Shown here: positions 58,402 to 64,000 of the stretch, piece by piece | Numbering within the stretch: the stretch's first letter is position 1 | Layout of the letters: each line of letters begins with the position of its first letter | Source of the DNA: an uncultured Bacteroidota bacterium | GTDB lineage: Bacteria > Bacteroidota > Bacteroidia > Bacteroidales > SZUA-534 | Direction: 5' to 3' | Assembly: GCA_946186925.1 (NCBI GenBank) | Contig: CAMHPA010000006.1 | Coordinates: forward strand, 1-64,000 | Length of the DNA: 64,000 nt | Translations under genes and position numbers: made by a program | The notes under the pieces: model-generated | Seen by the model: the letters and a program-made list of their open reading frames with translations, nothing else | Databases searched by the model: none | Told to the model about the DNA's origin: nothing

Positions 58402-59262
58402 TCACCTTATCGCGTCAAACCCTTCGCCGTAAACGCTCATCACGGCTTCCTGCGAGATGAACGCCTGCGGGTCAATCTGCTTTACAATGTGGTGAACAGC
58501 CTGAACCTGAGTCTTTTTCACTATCGAAAGGATGACTTTCACTTCCTGTTTCGAGTACCAGCCCTGGCCTTCGAGAATGGTCACGCCGCGGTCGAGTTGC
58601 GAAGTGATGGCGTCAGCAATCTCGGCGTAGTGCTTCGAGAAAATCATCATCTGCACCGATTGTTTGCGTCCAACAAGCACAATGTCAATGCAATAGGTGA
58701 GCGTGAACATAGTCACAAAGCCGTAAACCATCTTCTCAACGCTGTTGAAAATGAAGTATGACGACGCCACCACCAACGCGTCACAGACCATTATGGCGCG
58801 GCCGGGCATAATGTCGCGGTACTTGTTGATAATCATTGCAATAATGTCGGTGCCGCCCGTGCTGCCGCCCTGCAAAAAGACAAGGCCGATGCCCAAGCCG
58901 CCAATGGCGCCGCCAATCACTGTGGCCATAAACGCTTCGCTGACAATGGGTTCGGTTATCACTCCGCGCAAAATGCGGACAAAGAGCGTAATCATTGCAA
59001 TGCTGTAGATGGTTTTGACGCCGAACGATGCGCCTAAAATCTTGATAGCCAGCACCAAAAGAACAGCGTTGATGCCAACGTATGAATATTCAACGGGGAA
59101 TCCCGTGGCGTAGAAGATGGCCGATGCCATACCGGCCACTCCGCCACTCACAACCTGTGCCGGCAAGATGAACGACGCCCAACCCAACGAGTAGATGAAC
59201 AGTCCCACCGTCATTATGGCGTATGAGCGGATGGTTTCTGAAACTGACGCTTGCATTTTCAT
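58402..59262 (-). CDS. YitT-family membrane protein (DUF161/DUF2179)
   Basis: 286 residues. Five or six helices carry the typical glycine-rich motifs ILPAQVVSGGVAGMASAIFYATG (near 32) and GGAIGGLGIGLVFLQGGSTGGTDIIAMIINKY (near 115), followed by a cytoplasmic DUF2179 domain from about 205 (QMMIFSKHYAEIADAITSQLDRGVTILEGQGWYSKQEVKVILSIVKK). The family is widespread; its transport substrate is unknown. Confidence 0.9.
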   Translation of the reverse strand: MKMQASVSETIRSYAIMTVGLFIYSLGWASFILPAQVVSGGVAGMASAIFYATGFPVEYSYVGINAVLLVLAIKILGASFGVKTIYSIAMITLFVRILRGVITEPIVSEAFMATVIGGAIGGLGIGLVFLQGGSTGGTDIIAMIINKYRDIMPGRAIMVCDALVVASSYFIFNSVEKMVYGFVTMFTLTYCIDIVLVGRKQSVQMMIFSKHYAEIADAITSQLDRGVTILEGQGWYSKQEVKVILSIVKKTQVQAVHHIVKQIDPQAFISQEAVMSVYGEGFDAIR

Positions 59263-59378
59263 ATCACAAAACGATTTTCAATAGAACACAAATCTATAGC
59301 AGAATTGCCGAAAGTGGAACGTTTTTTTGAAGGCTGTAGAGAAAGATTTTCGCACAGATGTCCCCCCTTCATCTTCTC

Positions 59379-60455
59379 TTATCTCACCGACGGGGTAATG
59401 AAAACCCGCCACGAACCAGCGGTAGAACCACGCTCAATGTAATGTTTGTCAAGCAGTTGGCCTAACAGTTTTTTTACAGCCGACATATTTATTCCTATGT
59501 GGCGCTGCATATCCGCCAGTGTCAGCACAGGCTCTGTCATCATCAGTAGCAGCAGTTTGCCGTAGTTTGGCGTACGGAATTCGATACGTTCACCGTCGTA
59601 CCACCACAGATTCTCGTTGTGCTCGGTCAGAAAGCACACATCAGCATAGACTTCGCGCGCCATCATACTCTTGAAATAATGCACAAATGGTCTGATATTC
59701 TGCAGTTTGGCGTTGGCGCCAGCATACGGCTCGGGACCTACAATCAGGTCGGCGGCGTGCAGAGCCTCAAGGTACTCGTTTTTCAGCCTGCTTCGGACAA
59801 CAATCATCGGATAGTTGTGTTTGGTCAGGATATAGTTGACCATTAGTCGCGCAATGCGCCCATTGCCATCCTCGAACGGGTGAATGCGAATGTAGCGGTA
59901 GTGGAACAGCGCCGCCAGCTCAACAGGCGACAGCCTTCCGTCGGCTTCTGCCTTGTTGTACCAATCGACAAGGTCGGCCATCAGGGCGGGGGTCTCCTCG
60001 GGCGAAGCATACTCAAATCGGTCGCCGTAGCGCGTTATGACGCTGTTCGGACGGGTTTTGTACTGTCCCGCGTGAATGGTGTAGCTCGTCTGCATTCCGC
60101 CAGGCAGCGTGCGATAAACGGTGTAATCCTCGCGCAGCAAGGTCCGGTGCAGAGTGCGGATAAAATTTTGTGTCAGCGGGGATTTCTTCACCATAGCTTC
60201 TTCTTTCATCATATTAAGAGCGACATTGCTCGCCGCCATATCCTGCACATCCTTTGTATTTGCCTCGCCAATAACCTTGCCAAAAAGCAAAAGAATCTCG
60301 GTTTGCCCGTACGTCAGCGTGTTGCCCTCAATATGGTTTGAATTGAAGTTGAAATCGACAGTAAACTTGCGGCTCAGGCGGGCTTTGTCGGCCTCTGCCA
60401 GCGGTTGCAGTTTCTGCCATTCATTAATGGCTTTTTGTAATGTTAAGTAGCGCAT
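59379..60455 (-). CDS. Fic-domain protein with N-terminal inhibitory motif and C-terminal wHTH
   Basis: 358 residues. Fic enzymes transfer AMP (or similar) from a nucleotide to target proteins. The active site is IHPFEDGNGRIARLM with His192. An inhibitory motif, SNHIEGN (Ser39, Glu43, Asn45), lies in front, so this is a class II, self-inhibited Fic. The last 80 residues (LLLMMTEPVLTLADMQRHIGINMSAVKKLLGQLLDKHYIERG) form a winged helix that may bind DNA. Just upstream lie two direct repeats of about 37 bp (60459-60496 and 60578-60616), possible autoregulatory sites. Confidence 0.9.
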   Translation of the reverse strand: MRYLTLQKAINEWQKLQPLAEADKARLSRKFTVDFNFNSNHIEGNTLTYGQTEILLLFGKVIGEANTKDVQDMAASNVALNMMKEEAMVKKSPLTQNFIRTLHRTLLREDYTVYRTLPGGMQTSYTIHAGQYKTRPNSVITRYGDRFEYASPEETPALMADLVDWYNKAEADGRLSPVELAALFHYRYIRIHPFEDGNGRIARLMVNYILTKHNYPMIVVRSRLKNEYLEALHAADLIVGPEPYAGANAKLQNIRPFVHYFKSMMAREVYADVCFLTEHNENLWWYDGERIEFRTPNYGKLLLLMMTEPVLTLADMQRHIGINMSAVKKLLGQLLDKHYIERGSTAGSWRVFITPSVR

Positions 60456-60458
60456 AGC

Positions 60459-60616
60459 AAAAAATGTTTGTCAAAAGGTGGCTATTGGGCCACTTTGTCG
60501 TCTACAAAAATATCTATTTTTCGAAAGCTCAAATCTTTTTTTCAATAGTTTTTCGCTAGAAAAATGGATAAATGATGAAAAAATGTTGCCAAAAAGGTGG
60601 CTATACGGGTACTTTT
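60459..60616. repeat. Two direct repeats upstream of the Fic gene
   Basis: AAAAAATGTTTGTC-AAAAGGTGGCTA at 60459-60484 and AAAAAATGTTGCCAAAAAGGTGGCTA at 60578-60603, each followed by a similar stretch ending in ACTTT. Copy 1 ends 4 bases before the Fic start codon. Confidence 0.6.
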
Positions 60617-60684
60617 TGTAAAGAAAATAACTGTAGTTTTTTTGGGGCGGAAGCGGATTTTGAAAAACACAGATTTTATAAACT

Positions 60685-61242
60685 CTATAACCAAGGTAAA
60701 GGATAGCCACTTTCGGCTCGGATAGTTTTGATTACTTTAACCATTTCTTTTATTTCTGTTTCATCGTTTCCTCTTATTCTTTGCTGAAGAGCAATGTTTC
60801 CATAATCATAAATGGTTATTCCTTTAGGTCCACCCCTACCTATACCTATGCCAATTTCGGTTATTTCTGCATTTATTCTTGTCGCTTTAATGGTTAAATT
60901 ATGACTTTTCTTCCAATTACTATAATTAATTGTTACAATCCCATTTTCTAATAAAATTGTATTTATAGTAATGCCTGTTTTAAATGTGCGGACAATACCA
61001 TTTATGCCCAATATTACAAACAGTGTGAATGGTATTAATAACACACACACAATAATCACGTTTGTTTTCCAAGAATCAGGGACAAACGAAGTTACACTGA
61101 AATAAAATATAAAAGCACATAAAAACAGCAATAATAAAGAAGACATAATTGCCACAAATGAATCGATATAATACGTTATGTATTGTAGCAGATTTTTTTT
61201 CTCCGAAATTGGTTTTTGATATGCAACTATGTTTTCGTTCAT
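60685..61242 (-). CDS. Two-helix membrane protein of unknown function
   Basis: 185 residues. Two helices (VAIMSSLLLLFLCAFIFYFSVTSFV and TNVIIVCVLLIPFTLFVILGIN, residues 30-85) precede a cytoplasmic beta-rich domain (GITINTILLENGIVTINYSNWKKSHNLTIKATRINAEITEIGIG) like bacterial PH-type domains, with DETEIKEMVKVIKTIRAESG at the end. Base use is more A/T-rich than the neighbouring leuS, suggesting later arrival. The ATG lies 16 bases after the leuS terminator with only TATCTTTA (61254-61247) as a -7 candidate, so its mRNA may be nearly leaderless. Confidence 0.55.
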   Translation of the reverse strand: MNENIVAYQKPISEKKNLLQYITYYIDSFVAIMSSLLLLFLCAFIFYFSVTSFVPDSWKTNVIIVCVLLIPFTLFVILGINGIVRTFKTGITINTILLENGIVTINYSNWKKSHNLTIKATRINAEITEIGIGIGRGGPKGITIYDYGNIALQQRIRGNDETEIKEMVKVIKTIRAESGYPLPWL

Positions 61243-61257
61243 TTTTTAAAGATATAT

Positions 61258-61291
61258 AAAAAGCCCCATTCCAACCGAAACGGGGCTTTTT
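61258..61291 (-). terminator. leuS terminator
   Basis: AAAAAGCCCC (61258-61267) and GGGGCTTTTT (61282-61291), 10-bp stem plus T run on the minus strand, 18 bases after the leuS stop. Confidence 0.8.
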
Positions 61292-61308
61292 ATTCTTGTT
61301 ATAAATCG

Positions 61309-63921
61309 TTACAAAACTACATTCACAATCTTGCCAGGAACGACAATCACCTTCTTCGGTGTTTTGCCGTCGAGCCATTTGGCAGCCGACTCGTGCGACA
61401 AGGCCGTCTCTTGAACCTGCTGAACGGGCGTGCCCACGGGCAGTTCAATCATAAAGCGGGTTTTGCCGTTGAACGAAACGGGGTAGGTCACCACGTCTTC
61501 GGTCAGTTTCGACTCGTCCAATGCGGGCCACGGCTCGTATGCTAGCGACTCGGTGCCGCCATACATCTGCCACAACTCTTCGGCAAGGTGCGGGGCAAAC
61601 GGCGCCAGAATCTTGGCAAAATCGCGGGCCACGCTGACCGAAACCTTCTTGGCCTTGTAGCAGGCGTTGGTGAATATCATCATTTGTGAGATTGCGGTGT
61701 TAAAGCGCAGATTCTCAATATCATCGGCAACCTTCTTGATTGTCTTGTGCAACTCTTTCACAACGGCGCTGTCGTCGGTCAGGCCATCAACCACGTTCTC
61801 TTTCTCGCTGAAGAAGCGGAACACGCGCGCCAGGAAGTTGAACACGCCCTTCACACCGCTTTCGGCCCACGGCTTCACGGCGTCGAGCGGGCCCATAAAC
61901 ATCTCGTAAAGGCGCAGACTGTCAGCACCATAGTGGGCAATCACATCGTCGGGGTTGACAACGTTTTTGAGCGATTTCGACATCTTGGCCACAATCTGAC
62001 GCAACTCAACGCCCGTCTCTTTGTGGAAGAATTTGCCGTCGCGCTCTTCAACCATATCCGAAGTGACCTTGGCGCCCGCCATCGTCTCATAGGCGAAAGC
62101 CAGAATCATTCCTTGGTTGAACAGTTTCTGATAGGGCTCGTCGGTGTGGACAATGCCCAAATCGAACAGAACCTTGTGCCAGAAGCGGCTGTAGAGCAAG
62201 TGCAGCACGGCGTGCTCGGCGCCGCCCACATACAAATCGACAGGCAGCCAGTAGTTTTCGGCTTCGACCGAGAATGGCGCAGAGTCGTTCTTGGGGTCGG
62301 TGTAGCGCAGATAGTACCAGCACGAGCCCGCCCATTGCGGCATTGTGTTGGTCTCGTAGCGGCCGCGGCGTCCGTTCTTGTCAACCACTGTGAGCCAGTC
62401 GGTTGCGTTGGCCAGTGGCGACTCGCCAGTGTCGCTCGGCTCGTACTTGGTGAGTTCGGGCAGCGTGTGCGGCAGGTCCTTCTCGTCGACGGTGGTCACT
62501 TCGCCGTCTTCCCAGTGGATAATGGGGAACGGCTCGCCCCAGTAGCGTTGGCGGCTGAACAACCAGTCGCGGATTTTATAGTTGACGGTGGCTTTGCCCA
62601 GATTGCGCTCGGCCAGCCAGGCAATCATCTTGTCAATGGCGTCCTTCTTGTTCAGGCCGTCAAGGAAGCCCGAGTTGACGTGGATTCCGTCTTCGGTCCA
62701 GGCCTGCTGCTGAACATCGACTTCCGATTTCAGAACTTCGATAATCGGCAGATTGAATTTTTTGGCGAATTCCCAGTCGCGTGTGTCGTGGGCGGGAACG
62801 GCCATAATGGCGCCCGTGCCGTAGCCCATCAGCACGTAGTCGGCAACCCAGATTGGAATGAGCGTGCCGTTGACGGGATTTTTGGCGTAGCGGCCTGTGA
62901 AGACGCCCGTTTTCTCTTTGGCCAGTTCGGTGCGGTCCAAATCGGATTTCATCGAAGCCTGACGGCGGTATTCTTCAACGGCGGCGCGTTGGTCGTCGGT
63001 TGTAATTTGCTCAATCATAGGGTGCTCGGGGGCGATAACCATATAGGTTGCACCGAACAGGGTGTCGCAGCGGGTGGTGTAGACGGTGAGTTTGGCGTCG
63101 AGTCCGTCGAGCGCGAAATCGACTTCGGCACCCGTTGAGCGGCCAATCCAGTTGCGCTGCATATCCTTCACGCCAGCGGGCCAGTCAAGAGTGTCGAGAC
63201 CTTTGAGCAGGCGCTCGGCGTACAAAGGAATGCGCAACATCCACTGTTTCAGATTCTTGCGGTTCACTTGGCAGCCGCATTTCTCGTGCGAGCCGTCGTT
63301 CAGCACTTCTTCGTTGGCGCAGACGGTCTTGCAGTTGGGGCACCACCAAACCTGTGCGTTGTCGTAGTATGCAAGACGCTGTGAGTCAACGTATTTCTTC
63401 ACTTCGGCATCGCCTTTGGCCTTAATGTCGGCAGGAATTGGCAGTTCCGAAATGGGGCGGCCTTTCTGAAGGTCTTTGTCGAACCAGGTGTTGTAGAGTT
63501 TAATGAAAATCCACTGTGTCCACTTGTAATACTTTGGGTCAGTGGTGTTTATCTCGCGGTCCCAGTCGTAACTCAAGCCCAGCGACTTGATTTGGCGGCG
63601 GAACGTGTCGCAATTTTTTTTAGTGGTAATGGCGGGGTGAGTGCCCGTTTGAATGGCGTACTGCTCAGCAGGCAAGCCAAAGGCGTCCCAGCCCATCGGG
63701 TGAAGCACGTTGAAGCCGCGCATACGCTTGTATCGGCTCACAATGTCGGTGGCCGTGTACCCTTCGGGGTGGCCTACGTGCAGCCCCGCCCCCGACGGAT
63801 AGGGGAACATATCGAGAGCGTAGAATTTTGGTTTCGATTTGTCCAAAACAGTTTTGAAAGTCTTATTTTTTTCCCAATAAGCCTGCCATTTCTGTTCGAT
63901 TTCGGTAAAATTGTATTCCAT
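61309..63921 (-). CDS. leuS: Leucyl-tRNA synthetase
   Basis: 870 residues, class I. The HIGH-type motif is HVGH in [20 protein letters not shown] (His48, His51). The CP1 editing domain lies at about 230-420 ([39 protein letters not shown]). The KMSKS loop is [18 protein letters not shown] near residue 645. The anticodon-binding and C-terminal domains complete it. It attaches leucine to its tRNAs, including the tRNA-Leu at 9.6 kb. The promoter -7 box TAGTTTTG lies at 63983-63976 on the minus strand. Confidence 0.97.
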   Translation of the reverse strand: MEYNFTEIEQKWQAYWEKNKTFKTVLDKSKPKFYALDMFPYPSGAGLHVGHPEGYTATDIVSRYKRMRGFNVLHPMGWDAFGLPAEQYAIQTGTHPAITTKKNCDTFRRQIKSLGLSYDWDREINTTDPKYYKWTQWIFIKLYNTWFDKDLQKGRPISELPIPADIKAKGDAEVKKYVDSQRLAYYDNAQVWWCPNCKTVCANEEVLNDGSHEKCGCQVNRKNLKQWMLRIPLYAERLLKGLDTLDWPAGVKDMQRNWIGRSTGAEVDFALDGLDAKLTVYTTRCDTLFGATYMVIAPEHPMIEQITTDDQRAAVEEYRRQASMKSDLDRTELAKEKTGVFTGRYAKNPVNGTLIPIWVADYVLMGYGTGAIMAVPAHDTRDWEFAKKFNLPIIEVLKSEVDVQQQAWTEDGIHVNSGFLDGLNKKDAIDKMIAWLAERNLGKATVNYKIRDWLFSRQRYWGEPFPIIHWEDGEVTTVDEKDLPHTLPELTKYEPSDTGESPLANATDWLTVVDKNGRRGRYETNTMPQWAGSCWYYLRYTDPKNDSAPFSVEAENYWLPVDLYVGGAEHAVLHLLYSRFWHKVLFDLGIVHTDEPYQKLFNQGMILAFAYETMAGAKVTSDMVEERDGKFFHKETGVELRQIVAKMSKSLKNVVNPDDVIAHYGADSLRLYEMFMGPLDAVKPWAESGVKGVFNFLARVFRFFSEKENVVDGLTDDSAVVKELHKTIKKVADDIENLRFNTAISQMMIFTNACYKAKKVSVSVARDFAKILAPFAPHLAEELWQMYGGTESLAYEPWPALDESKLTEDVVTYPVSFNGKTRFMIELPVGTPVQQVQETALSHESAAKWLDGKTPKKVIVVPGKIVNVVL

Positions 63922-63942
63922 AAATCATTGAATTAGAAGAAC

Positions 63943-63983
63943 GAACGCGCGTTCTGTATTTTAAATTTTGAATGGCAAAACTA
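63943..63983 (-). promoter_or_regulatory. leuS promoter and leader palindrome
   Basis: TAGTTTTG (63983-63976, minus strand) matches TAnnTTTG. In the leader, GAACGCGCGTTC (63943-63954) is a perfect 12-bp palindrome. Confidence 0.5.
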
Positions 63984-64000
63984 ACTAATGGCGGCGAAAA

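Noticed and set aside
61747..63138. 463-residue plus-strand frame
   Set aside because: Antisense to leuS, whose HIGH, editing and KMSKS motifs are all present; the frame has no domain.

Overview
The window reads as chromosomal DNA of a Bacteroidales bacterium (phylum Bacteroidota). Gene starts are repeatedly preceded by the Bacteroidota-type promoter (TTTG, about 19-21 bases, then TAnnTTTG), ribosome binding sites are weak, and the protein families are typical of the group: BspA-like repeats, DUF4625, DUF4876, DUF6850, DUF4834 and DUF4491 proteins, large TonB receptors with an N-terminal carboxypeptidase-like domain, and a one-chain glycyl-tRNA synthetase. Most genes are on the minus strand. 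Family names come from reading the sequence and memory, not from searches.

Layout. 1-9.7 kb: a BspA-like surface protein running off the left edge, a PHP-type tyrosine phosphatase, a GT5-only starch synthase-like protein, two secreted proteins, glyS, then panD, an RfaE2-like nucleotidyltransferase, a lipoprotein and radA, ending at a tRNA-Leu(CAA). 9.7-15.7 kb: an apparent envelope operon with a class A penicillin-binding protein, a 909-residue anchored propeller-like protein and two small membrane proteins. 15.8-19.4 kb: a probable metal-acquisition operon (Cys/His-rich membrane protein, ZnuD-like TonB receptor, two DUF4625 lipoproteins). 19.7-22.7 kb: metE divergent from an Lrp-type regulator. 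22.7-32.9 kb: two back-to-back TonB systems (DUF4876 / TonB receptor / DUF6850 barrel / FMN-binding protein, and TonB receptor / HMA-domain protein). 33-42.6 kb: aldo/keto reductase, methyltransferase, an MMPL-type RND transporter with LolA-like and barrel partners, a HEPN-MNT pair and a TetR regulator. 42.8-47.1 kb: an M49-like protein, an AAE-type transporter and its divergent LysR regulator. 47.1-53.2 kb: a heterodimeric ABC transporter resembling siderophore importers, followed upstream by a small pathway (oxidoreductase, methyltransferase, membrane protein). 53.5-64 kb: a GH3 glycosidase, small detoxification genes, a truncated SMR gene, a second promoter-sharing methyltransferase, YitT, Fic and leuS.

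The most interesting signals lie between the genes. First, a 20-bp palindrome (core AATCCCCA-4nt-TGGGGATT) occurs seven times, and in six of them it sits exactly 20 bp upstream of a -7 box, so that its last bases form the -33 element. It precedes the TetR gene itself, the MMPL transporter, the ABC transporter, the methyltransferase pathway, both back-to-back TonB systems and (degenerate spacing) the ZnuD-like operon. This looks like one envelope/metal regulon, with the TetR protein as the best candidate regulator. Second, the MMPL and ABC copies continue into near-identical leaders that end in a GAAA-loop intrinsic terminator upstream of the gene, which looks like attenuation or a small RNA. 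Third, a different operator (TTTGCAAC-3nt-GTTGCA) is placed 12 bp from an identical -7 box (TATTTTTG) upstream of an aldo/keto reductase and two unlinked methyltransferases. I did not find the last two described from memory; no searches were possible.
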